Part shown: one piece after another, positions 25,108 to 32,866 of the stretch
Layout of the letters: the number at the start of each line of letters is the position of its first letter
How positions within the stretch are numbered: the stretch's first letter is position 1
Assembly (NCBI RefSeq): GCF_002013895.1
Contig: NZ_MAFQ01000008.1
Coordinates: forward strand, 62,001-126,000
Direction of reading: 5' to 3'
Length of the DNA stretch: 64,000 bases
Origin: Mycobacteroides franklinii
GTDB taxonomy: Bacteria > Actinomycetota > Actinomycetes > Mycobacteriales > Mycobacteriaceae
Notes under the pieces: generated by a model
Databases searched by the model: none
Told to the model about the DNA's origin: nothing
The model's input: the letters and a program-made list of their open reading frames with translations, nothing else
Made by a program: the position numbers and the translations under genes

Positions 25108-26840
25108 GGGACCCGGTACGCATCGGAAATTGCTCGGGCTTCTACGGCGACCGGATCGCCGCGGCGCGGGAGATGGTCGAGGGCGGGACGGGCGAGCAGA
25201 GCATCGACGTGCTGTGCGGGGACTACCTCGCTGAACTGACGATGCTCATCCTGGCGAAGGCCCAGGCGAAGGATCCGGCGGGCGGTTACGCGCGCACGTT
25301 CCTGACCCAGATGGAGCAGGTGTTGGGCACCTGTTCCGACCGCGGTATCAAGATCGTGGCCAACGCCGGTGGGCTCAACCCGGCCGGGCTGGCCGTCAGA
25401 TTGCGCGAGCTTGCGGACCGGCTCGGTATCACCGTCCGGATCGCCCACATCGAAGGTGACGACTTGCGCGGGAACCTCTCCGCGATCACCCCTGCGGTCG
25501 GTGAGGTCAAGCCGGTCTCGGCCAACGCCTACCTCGGGGGTTGGGGTATCGCCGAAGCGCTGGGTGCGGGCGCCGACGTCGTCGTCACCGGACGGGTGAC
25601 AGACGCCTCGCTGGTCGTCGGCCCGGCCGCCTGGTGGCACGGGTGGGAGCGCACCGACTGGGACCGGCTCGCCGGTGCCGTCGTGGCCGGCCACGTCATC
25701 GAATGCGGACCACAGGCCACGGGCGGCAACTACGCCTTCCTCGACGAGATCACCGACCGTCGCTACCCGGGCTTCCCGATCGCGGAGGTGGCGGCCGACG
25801 GCTCGTCGGTGATCACCAAGCACGCCGACACCGGGGGGCTGGTGTCGGTCGGTACGGTCACCTCCCAGCTGCTCTACGAGATCGCCGAGCCGGCCTATCT
25901 GGGGCCCGACGTGGTGACTCACTTCGACACGATCTCGCTGGCCCAGCAGGCCGAGCACCGGGTGGCGATCACGGGTGTCACCGGCAGCCCGCCACCGGAG
26001 ACGCTCAAGGTGGCGCTGAACGAGGTCGGGGGCTACCGGAACACCATGACGATGGTGCTCACCGGCTTGGACCTGGAGGCGAAAGCCGCGTTCGCGCAGC
26101 AGCAGCTGCTCGACATCCTCGGCGGCCGGGGATCCTTCGCCGAGGTCGACGTCCGGTTTCTGCGTTTCGACACACCGGACGCCCCCACCAACGACCAGGC
26201 GTGCGCGCACTTGCGGATCACGGTCAAGGACACCGACCCGCGCAAGGTCGGCCGGGCGTTCTCGAGCGCAATCATGGAGATCGCTCTGGCCGGGTATGCC
26301 GGCTTCCACACCACCACGCCACCCACGTCGGAGTCAGTGTTCGGCGTGTATCGCCCAGCGACCGTGCCCCGGTCGAGCGTGACGCAGGTCGTGGTGCTGC
26401 CCAACGGTGAGCGCCGGAGGATCGCCGATCCGCCGACCGGTAGCGTGCCGGCCGCGAAGGTCCGGGGCAGCGCGGCAGCCGCGCCGCCGACCGAGCCGAC
26501 ATGCCGCGCGCCGCTGGGCGCGGTTCTGGGCGCGCGGTCCGGCGACAAGGGCGGCAACGCCAATATTGGTCTCTGGGCCCGCGACGACGCCGGCTATGCC
26601 TGGGTGCGCGAGCACTTAACCGTCGAGCGACTGCGCGGGCTGCTCGGCCCGGAGGCTGCGCAGCTGCGCATAGAGCGATTCGAGCTGCCCAACCTGCGTG
26701 CGCTCAACGTTGTGGTGCACGGGCTGCTGGGGGAAGGCGTGGCATCCTCGACCCGGCCGGATGCCCAGGCGAAGGGCTTGTGCGAGTACCTGCGCTCCCG
26801 CATCGTGGACATACCGCAATCCCTTGTCGGCGCGACCTGA
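25104..26840 (+). CDS. AtuA-like protein (acyclic terpene utilisation family, DUF1446 plus DUF4387-type C-terminus)
   Basis: Encodes 578 aa from GTG 25104, overlapping the previous stop. The start RIGNCSGFYGDRIAAAREMV, the VANAGGLNP motif, SANAYLGGWGIAEAL, and VVTGRVTDASLVVGPAAWWH are strongly characteristic of the AtuA family. The last 100 residues (LGAVLGARSGDKGGNANIGL) form the DUF4387-like domain fused here. AtuA is needed for growth of Pseudomonas on citronellol or geraniol, but its reaction is unresolved. In this window the matching carboxylase genes lie 16 kb away (42761-46383). Confidence 0.9.
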   Translation: MRDPVRIGNCSGFYGDRIAAAREMVEGGTGEQSIDVLCGDYLAELTMLILAKAQAKDPAGGYARTFLTQMEQVLGTCSDRGIKIVANAGGLNPAGLAVRLRELADRLGITVRIAHIEGDDLRGNLSAITPAVGEVKPVSANAYLGGWGIAEALGAGADVVVTGRVTDASLVVGPAAWWHGWERTDWDRLAGAVVAGHVIECGPQATGGNYAFLDEITDRRYPGFPIAEVAADGSSVITKHADTGGLVSVGTVTSQLLYEIAEPAYLGPDVVTHFDTISLAQQAEHRVAITGVTGSPPPETLKVALNEVGGYRNTMTMVLTGLDLEAKAAFAQQQLLDILGGRGSFAEVDVRFLRFDTPDAPTNDQACAHLRITVKDTDPRKVGRAFSSAIMEIALAGYAGFHTTTPPTSESVFGVYRPATVPRSSVTQVVVLPNGERRRIADPPTGSVPAAKVRGSAAAAPPTEPTCRAPLGAVLGARSGDKGGNANIGLWARDDAGYAWVREHLTVERLRGLLGPEAAQLRIERFELPNLRALNVVVHGLLGEGVASSTRPDAQAKGLCEYLRSRIVDIPQSLVGAT

Positions 26841-27253
26841 CAAATCCCGAATTTGGAGTAGCCGGGCCACTCTGTCGACGTATCGCCAATCAAGTCGCCG
26901 TCCTCTGCCTGCTGCTTGACGTAGCCCCTTTGCCAAAGCCGTGTTGCCGAACGATGTGATGACGATCGGATGACGCCAACAGCGTCCGGCAGACGGAGAG
27001 ATGGCTTTGTCCAGTTCCTTGCCGAACTGGACATCCAAAGAGGGCGCAGCGATCTGCCCACGCGGTTGCCGATCTTGGCCAATGAGCGGGCACATCCACG
27101 AATGGGGATCACACGCGCAGGCGCCAGCCACCTGCCACTGGGCGTCTACATTTCAACTCAACCTGGGATTGTGAGCAGGTGTTAACGTTCGTAGTGTAGC
27201 TCCCGGCGCTGCAGTGCTGCGCGAGCCCTGGTTGCGAGCGAAGGAAGGTAGTA
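26841..27253. other. 413-nt gap between AtuA-like operon and TetR gene
   Basis: No gene supported. Frames crossing the region on both strands lack ribosome-binding sites. GGTGTTAACGTTC near 27178-27190 is a possible regulatory sequence upstream of the TetR gene but does not match the 20-bp motif at 42699. Confidence 0.4.
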
Positions 27254-27916
27254 GTGAACAAGGTGGTCGTTGCCGGACGTACCCGGGTCGGCGGCGAACG
27301 TCGGGAACGGATTCTCGCCTCTGCCACCGAGTTGATTGCCGAGCGGGGCTACCACGCTGTCTCCATGGCCGACATCGGCGTTGCATCAGGGGTTGTCGGG
27401 CCGGCCATCTATCGCCATTTCAACAGTAAGAGCGATCTACTGGCGGCCCTCTTCGAGCGAGTGGTGGACAAACTCCTTAAGCGTGCGACGGCGATCGTCG
27501 AGCAGTCCCGCGACGAGGCGGAGGCGCTGACCCTGCTGGTGTCAGACCAAGTCGCCTTGGTAATGGATCAACGCGAGCTGGCAATGGTGTATTACCGCGA
27601 AGTGCACAATCTGTCGGATCAGCACCAGAGCCGGTTGCGCCGAAAGCAGCGACTCTATCTAGAAGAGTGGGTACACCTCGTCGGAGAATTGCGGCCCGCG
27701 GTCGATGAGATTGAACTTCGGGCGATGGTTCATGGAGCGATCGGAGCCATTCAATCGATCTTGCACTACCGCGGCACTGGCCTGGCTCCCGAACAGACCT
27801 CTGCGCTGCTCGTTGCGATGGGTCACGCCGTGCTCGGCGTCCCCGCGTCGAGTCACCAGGTGCGCGGCGTGAACACTGAACCATCCTGTCCGCGTCCCGG
27901 TACGCCGCAGCACTAA
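27254..27916 (+). CDS. TetR-family transcriptional regulator
   Basis: Encodes 220 aa from GTG 27254 with GAAGGAAGG upstream. The HTH covers about residues 15-57 (RRERILASATELIAERGYHA, VSMADIGVASGVVGPAIYRH, FNSKSDLLAALF). The C-terminal domain is of the KstR2/acyl-CoA-responsive size class (EVHNLSDQHQSRLRRKQRLY). It follows the AtuA-like operon on the same strand and may regulate it, but no operator pair was found. Confidence 0.9.
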   Translation: MNKVVVAGRTRVGGERRERILASATELIAERGYHAVSMADIGVASGVVGPAIYRHFNSKSDLLAALFERVVDKLLKRATAIVEQSRDEAEALTLLVSDQVALVMDQRELAMVYYREVHNLSDQHQSRLRRKQRLYLEEWVHLVGELRPAVDEIELRAMVHGAIGAIQSILHYRGTGLAPEQTSALLVAMGHAVLGVPASSHQVRGVNTEPSCPRPGTPQH

Positions 27917-27927
27917 GCAGGTCCAGG

Positions 27928-28700
27928 GTGTCAGCAACACACGAAGACGACCTCGCTCAGTATGTCTGCACGACGGTCTTGAGGGCGACAGCCGCCAGGA
28001 AAGGACTCATCTAATTGCCTGGCTGCATGCCCAGGGCTTCACGATTGATCAAAGCCGACTGGTGGCCCCAACCCCTCTCCTTCTTCCTACAAGCCGCGTA
28101 CTGGGTGATGAGGGACGGTACGTCTCTCTGCGCGAGCTGAGCACGGAAACCGGAATCCAGACGAAACAGTCGCCATATTGCGGGCCCTCACGGAAGGCAT
28201 CGGGCAGGCCACGGAGATGATGCGTGGCTTCGCGCGCTGAACATGTTGAAAGCTTCAGCCCGACGATTTGGAGAGGCTCGCGAATCGACTCGCGACTGCT
28301 GCGCGCGATGCAGCCAACCCACCGGTGAGATTCGTGAAACCCTCGGGGCGCGGTCATGCTGGTCTCATCACGACCGACGCCGCTGGTAACGACGATGCTG
28401 GACCTGATCGACAGCGCGTCAGCAAATGACCTGCCTTCCTTGAGGATTGGCGTGGCGTCCGGGTCAGCGGTCTCGCGCGCGGGCGACTGGTTCGGCAACC
28501 CCGTGAACCTGGCCAGCCGAGTGAGCGCGGCGGCGCGGCCAGGCGCAGTGTTGGTGGGACTCCACGCGGGCGATCGTCGACGACGACGCAGGCCTCCGGT
28601 GGTCGTCCGCCGGCGCATACCGTCTGAAGGGCGTCAGCAGCAAGGTCAACCTGTCTCGGGCGCGGCGCGCCCAGGCCGGCCGAGTAAGGCCCCCGTTTGA
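27928..28700 (+). pseudogene. Decayed class III adenylate cyclase (Rv1264-type, with autoinhibitory domain)
   Basis: Fragments in successive frames follow the order of an Rv1264-like enzyme. An N-terminal regulatory part reads EGDSRQERTHLIAWLHAQGF then LLLPTSRVLGDEGRYVSLRE (about 27980-28140). A second fragment is ETVAILRALTEGIGQATEMM (about 28160-28240) ending in a stop. Next comes LQPDDLERLANRLATAARDA with PPVRFVK (about 28255-28345), then the catalytic-domain piece [39 protein letters not shown] (28440-28560). After a frame change near 28560 the end reads [37 protein letters not shown]. Several frameshifts and deletions are needed to rebuild it, so it cannot make an active cyclase. Confidence 0.75.
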
Positions 28701-28719
28701 AGCGAGCTCGCCGGGTATC

Positions 28720-28755
28720 CGCCTAGTGAACAGTGACCGCCTAATGAACAGTCAC
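28720..28755. repeat. Two tandem copies of an 18-bp sequence
   Basis: CGCCTAGTGAACAGTGAC (28720-28737) is followed immediately by CGCCTAATGAACAGTCAC (28738-28755), differing at two positions. The second copy together with the preceding GTGAC makes a small inverted repeat GTGAC...GTCAC. It lies between the cyclase pseudogene and the convergent acyl-CoA dehydrogenase. Confidence 0.6.
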
Positions 28756-28826
28756 CACCGACTTGATAAGCGAACGCCACCTCGCTATCGCGGCCCCTCG
28801 TAACCAATCTAGCGGTCGAATTCGAT

Positions 28827-29972
28827 CTAAAGCGACCGAGCAATGATCTCCTTCATAATCTCGTTTGTCCCACCGTAGATCTTCTGAACGCGAGCATCGG
28901 CCCACATCCTGCCGATGGGATACTCGGTCATATAGCCGTAGCCGCCGTGGAGCTGCAAGCAGTCATCAAGGGCGACCATCGCACGCTCAGTAGTCCACCA
29001 TTTCGCCATCGCGACGGTGGGGATGTCGAGTTCACCGCGCAGATGGCGGGCGACGCAGTCGTCGATGAAAACGCGGCTGATGTGGGCGTCGGTGGCGACC
29101 TCGGCGAGCTTGAACTTGGTGTTTTGGAAGGCGAAGACGGGCTTGCCGAAGGCATGCCGATCTTTGGTGTATTCCACAGTGAACTCGAGCGCTGTTTCTA
29201 GTACTGTCACTGCACCAAGCGCAAGGATCAATCGCTCTTGGGGAAGTTGCTGCATCAACTGAATGAACCCCTGGCCTTCAGTCGTACCCAGGAGGTTCTC
29301 AACCGGAATGTGCACATCTTCGAAATAGAGCTCGGAGGTGTCCTGTCCGCGCTGACCGACCTTGTCCAACACCCGACCCCGCCGAAAGCCCGGTCGATCG
29401 CCTTCGACCAAAACCAACGAGATTCCGTTCGCTCCGGCACTGGGGTCGGTCTTCGCAACGACGATGATGAGGTCGGCCTGAGCGCCGTTGGTGATGAACG
29501 TTTTGGAACCGTTGACAACGTATTCGTCTCCAACGCGCGATGCCTTGGTCGTGACAGATTGGAGATCGGAGCCAGTGCCCGGCTCCGTCATCGCAATCGC
29601 GCCAACCATCTCACCAGTTGCCAGTCTGGGAAGAAAGCGTTCCTTCTGCTCATCGGTGCCGTACTCGAGCAGGTAGTGGGCGACGATTCCACTATGAAGC
29701 GGCGCGCCCCATGCCGAATCGCCGATGCGGGCCTGTTCCTCAATCAAGACTGCTTCGTGAGCGAACGTTCCCCCACCTCCGCCGTACTGCTCGGGGATTG
29801 ACATGCACAGCAACCCAAGATCACCCGCCCGGGTCCACAGGTCCCGATCCACGTGGTGCTGCTCGATGAAGCGGGCACTGTGCGGCGCGACCTCCTTCTC
29901 ACAGAACGTACGTGCCAAATCCCGCAGTGCGTCGAGGTCGTCGTCCATCCAGCTAGAGCGGTTGGCTGCCAT
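28827..29972 (-). CDS. Acyl-CoA dehydrogenase (FadE type)
   Basis: Encodes 381 aa from ATG 29972 with GAGGA 8 nt upstream; a longer open frame to 30059 overlaps the operator region. ACAD signatures: IAMTEPGTGSDLQSVTTKAS (FAD/substrate loop), YVVNGSKTFITNGAQADLII, and the C-terminal CLQLHGGYGYMTEYPIGRMW. The usual YEGT catalytic Glu position reads YGGTNE, so the base would be elsewhere, as in isovaleryl-CoA-type dehydrogenases. It oxidises acyl-CoA to enoyl-CoA. It is divergent from the TetR at 30116; twin palindromes lie between them. Confidence 0.93.
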   Translation of the reverse strand: MAANRSSWMDDDLDALRDLARTFCEKEVAPHSARFIEQHHVDRDLWTRAGDLGLLCMSIPEQYGGGGGTFAHEAVLIEEQARIGDSAWGAPLHSGIVAHYLLEYGTDEQKERFLPRLATGEMVGAIAMTEPGTGSDLQSVTTKASRVGDEYVVNGSKTFITNGAQADLIIVVAKTDPSAGANGISLVLVEGDRPGFRRGRVLDKVGQRGQDTSELYFEDVHIPVENLLGTTEGQGFIQLMQQLPQERLILALGAVTVLETALEFTVEYTKDRHAFGKPVFAFQNTKFKLAEVATDAHISRVFIDDCVARHLRGELDIPTVAMAKWWTTERAMVALDDCLQLHGGYGYMTEYPIGRMWADARVQKIYGGTNEIMKEIIARSL

Positions 29973-30033
29973 TACAAAGTCCTCACTGTGTTTGCTTGCG
30001 CACCGATCCCGCAATGGTCTCGCTTCGCCTGTG

Positions 30034-30048
30034 GGTACATGGTGTACC
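30034..30048. promoter_or_regulatory. Palindromic operator candidate 1 (GGTACA-N3-TGTACC)
   Basis: GGTACATGGTGTACC has perfect 6-bp arms. It lies 62 nt upstream of the acyl-CoA dehydrogenase start (29972) and 68 nt upstream of the TetR start (30116). The second site is centred 30 bp away, three helical turns. Confidence 0.6.
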
Positions 30049-30062
30049 ACGAATCGCACGCC

Positions 30063-30079
30063 GGGTACAACACGTACCC
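30063..30079. promoter_or_regulatory. Palindromic operator candidate 2 (GGGTAC-N5-GTACCC)
   Basis: GGGTACAACACGTACCC has perfect 6-bp arms, centred at 30071. It shares the GGTACA/GTACC core with the site centred at 30041. The pair in a divergent TetR/target promoter region is a classic autoregulatory arrangement. Confidence 0.6.
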
Positions 30080-30115
30080 AGAACTTTCCAGAGCGCGGGG
30101 CGTTACGGTGACATC

Positions 30116-30793
30116 GTGGAGCGACAGCACTGGGTGGACACCACAGCGGTACGCCGCGCGGCCAGTAGGTTGCCGGGCCGTGAACTACGTCGTGAACAGA
30201 TCATCGAAGCGGCGCTCAGCGCAATCGAAGAGAACGGGCCCCACGCACTCACGGGCCAAATCGCAGACAAGGCCGGTTTGGGACGCACACACTTCTACCG
30301 CCACTTCGCAAGTAAAGAAGAACTCGATCTTGCCGTGGCTCGTCACGTCCACCGCGAACTCACTGCGAAGATTCGCCTAACTCTGGATGTCCAGGGATCG
30401 CCGCTAGACGTGATACGCGCGCCGGTCACTCAGCACGTCATGTGGGCTGACGAACACCCCAACCTCTATCGGTTCCTGGTGAACCGACACTATCGGCGCA
30501 GCACCGAGAAGACCGCGCCCGGCAGCAGCGCATTCGCCTCTGAACTCGCCGTCGCGGGTGCCCGTTACTTTCCTCGCTACGGCGAGGACTCAGAGGCGGC
30601 AGACCGCAATGTCGCCGCCATCATGGGCTTGATGGACGCTTCGGTCCTATGGTGGCTGGACCATCGCGACTCCACTCGTGACGAACTCGTCATTCGGTTG
30701 ACACGGCAAACCTGGTTGATAATCAATGACAGGCTGCAGGAACTGGGATTCCAGCTTGATCCCCACTTACCACTCTGCGAACCGAAAACCTGA
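30116..30793 (+). CDS. TetR-family transcriptional regulator
   Basis: Encodes 225 aa from GTG 30116, placed downstream of the two palindromes. An in-frame start at 29996 would put both operators inside the gene. HTH at about residues 22-66 (LRREQIIEAALSAIEENGPH, ALTGQIADKAGLGRTHFYRH). The C-terminal domain has the DEHPNLYRFLVNRHYRR segment common in mycobacterial TetRs near fatty-acid genes. Divergent from the acyl-CoA dehydrogenase and probably its repressor. Confidence 0.9.
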   Translation: MERQHWVDTTAVRRAASRLPGRELRREQIIEAALSAIEENGPHALTGQIADKAGLGRTHFYRHFASKEELDLAVARHVHRELTAKIRLTLDVQGSPLDVIRAPVTQHVMWADEHPNLYRFLVNRHYRRSTEKTAPGSSAFASELAVAGARYFPRYGEDSEAADRNVAAIMGLMDASVLWWLDHRDSTRDELVIRLTRQTWLIINDRLQELGFQLDPHLPLCEPKT

Positions 30794-30846
30794 CCAGGTA
30801 CAATTCGAGCCTCCCCACGCTAAACCCTCCGTCTTCGACACCGCCA

Positions 30847-31647
30847 TCAACGATGATTGCGTTGGCGCCGCTCACCGACGCCGCGCATCAACGCGAAAGC
30901 TTTCAATCCAAGCGACGGCGCAGCATCGCTAGTGCGCGCAACTACGCCACGCCACCGAGGAACTACCCGGAATATCTGGCGACTCTCCAGCAACTCGAGT
31001 CCCGCGCGGGCCACGGCCGCAGCATCCATTGGACGCGGTCCGGCGAACAGAAGCGCCGCCCCAGGGTCGGCAACCCGGTCGGTGACCATTTTCGTACTTA
31101 CCACGTCAGGGCATAGCGCCCGTGCGTGGATTGGCAATCCCGCATGGTCAAGGTCGCCCTGCAGCGATGTGGTGAACGACAATACGGCCGCTTTGGTTGC
31201 TGCGTACATCGCTAATCCAGGGATGGGCGCCAGAGCCGAGAGGGACGCGATGTTGAGGATCGCGCCCCCACCCGCGCCCATAGCGACAACTGCCGCGTGT
31301 GAGCCGGCAACGACACCTCGTACATTGACATCGAGGATCGACGCAATCTCGGCATCGCTGTGACTCCAGCTGTTACCCGCGAGTAGGATCCCAGCGTTGT
31401 TTACCCACACCGCCAGAGGGCCAGCGGCTAAAGCCTGAGCAGCGACTTCCCGATGACCCGACGGATCTCGTACGTCGTGCGTGGCGCTCCAAGCGCCACC
31501 GCCGACCTCGGTGGCAGCGCGCTCCGCTGCGTCGCCATCCACATCCGTGAGCAAAACCTTGTGACCGGCAGCGGCGAGTTGTCTCGCGATCTCCAGACCA
31601 ATCCCTCGACCTGCTCCTGTGACGACGGCTGTTGATGGTTCTAGCAT
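30847..31647 (-). CDS. Short-chain dehydrogenase/reductase (SDR)
   Basis: Encodes about 266 aa from ATG 31647 (AAAGGA 6 nt upstream; ATG 31653 overlaps that signal). Classical SDR: nucleotide loop VVTGAGRGIGLEIARQL, NNAG motif (WVNNAGILLAGN), catalytic Ser in ILNIASLSAL and YxxxK in MYAATKAAVLSF. It oxidises or reduces alcohol/ketone pairs with NAD(P). It follows the P450 remnant in the leftward direction and resembles the SDR beside mymA/lipR-type monooxygenase clusters. Confidence 0.92.
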   Translation of the reverse strand: MLEPSTAVVTGAGRGIGLEIARQLAAAGHKVLLTDVDGDAAERAATEVGGGAWSATHDVRDPSGHREVAAQALAAGPLAVWVNNAGILLAGNSWSHSDAEIASILDVNVRGVVAGSHAAVVAMGAGGGAILNIASLSALAPIPGLAMYAATKAAVLSFTTSLQGDLDHAGLPIHARALCPDVVSTKMVTDRVADPGAALLFAGPRPMDAAAVARAGLELLESRQIFRVVPRWRGVVARTSDAAPSLGLKAFALMRGVGERRQRNHR

Positions 31648-32545
31648 GACCATCCTTTCCGGCAGTTTGCGTAGGTTTGCCGACTACGGTTCGCCGGGGT
31701 TTGTTGAGGATCTCCGAGGCCACTTGGAGGACTGCGTCGATTCCGCCGGCGCCCTGTAAGGGCGATGTGCTCGGCTAAGCACTCAAAAGTCTCGTGGAAT
31801 GACCTAGATATCATCGGCGACACAACGTAATAGGTAGGCCGTCGACAGGGAACAGGCAGGGACGTATTGTCCCACCGAACGCGGTAGCCGTCATCCAGAC
31901 TCCAGGTGAATTCCCGCAGCATCTCGTGCAGTATTGCCTTCACCTCCAAGGTGCCGAAGTGCATCCCGATGCGCTTGTGCGCGCCTCCTCCGAACGGAAG
32001 CCAGGCGAAGCGGTGGGCCTGATCCTCGCGCCGTGGCGGCTCGAGTCGCGTTGGGTCAAACCGGTCCGGCTCGGTCGACACTGTGGGCGCAAAGTGGTTG
32101 ACCGCAGGCGTGATGACGACGAGCACTCCGGAGGGGACGTAGTAGCCATCAATTAGGGTGTCGGTCACCGTCTTACGCATAACCAACGGTACCGGTGCAA
32201 CTAGTCTGAGCGACTCCTTGATGACCAAGTCCATCGCCGTAAGCCCCTCCAGGTCCTCAATGTCCGACAGATCGTCGCCTAGACGGTCAGACTCAGCACG
32301 AAGTCGATCCTGCCATTCAGGATTCTTCGCCAAGAAGTACGCCACAGCGGCAGTGGTGATCGTTGACGTGTCATGAGCGGCCATCATCAGAAAGATCATT
32401 TGATTTATGCTGTCCGCATCAGTGAAGCGTTCGCCGTCCTGGCGCGCGCCTCACATAGCGCGGCGAGTAAATCACCATTCTGCCCCGAGCGTGCCGCCGG
32501 TAAGTTCCGGGCGAAGGCCAACGAGAGGCAATCCCTGATCGCCGA
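31641..32545 (-). pseudogene. Broken cytochrome P450: heme Cys changed to Arg, frameshifted, N-terminal half missing
   Basis: An open frame 32399-31641 contains a P450 C-terminal half: I-helix MMAAHDTSTITTAAVAYFLA, ExxR in VIKESLRLVAPVP, and heme loop FGGGAHKRIGMHFG. The invariant Cys is Arg: codon CGC at 31973-31971 where TGC is expected, a single T-to-C change. Upstream, the homologous text continues in another frame (QDGERFTDADSINQM, then FARNLPAARSGQNGDLLAAL), with a frame change near 32441-32450. Only about 320 nt remain before the neighbouring monooxygenase gene, so roughly the first 200 residues are lost. The product cannot bind heme normally. Confidence 0.85.
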
Positions 32546-32866
32546 TAACTGGCTTCAATCCGCTACCGGTCGGCGGCGCGGCAAGTTCGCGAACCGGCCA
32601 TCGTCGACTCACTCCTGGATAGCGCGCTCGACGCGCTGCGGGAGGGGATTCAGTAGTACCGACAACAGCCGGTCACGGGACTTGCTTGCCGAACCGGACG
32701 GCGATTTGGTCATCGAGTGCCCCCTTGATGTTGTTTCTCGCATTATCGGAAGGATTTCACCCATCGTTTACACCGGTACCACCCTGTCAACGGCGATCAC
32801 AGTTGCCGCTCGAATGTCAGCGACTCCCCGCCGTCCTCGGATACCCGTCACTGAACAGAGCCGCCA

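Noticed and set aside
24825-26309. 494-codon minus-strand open frame opposite the AtuA-like gene
   Set aside because: Antisense shadow of a gene with clear family motifs; no ribosome-binding site or domain.
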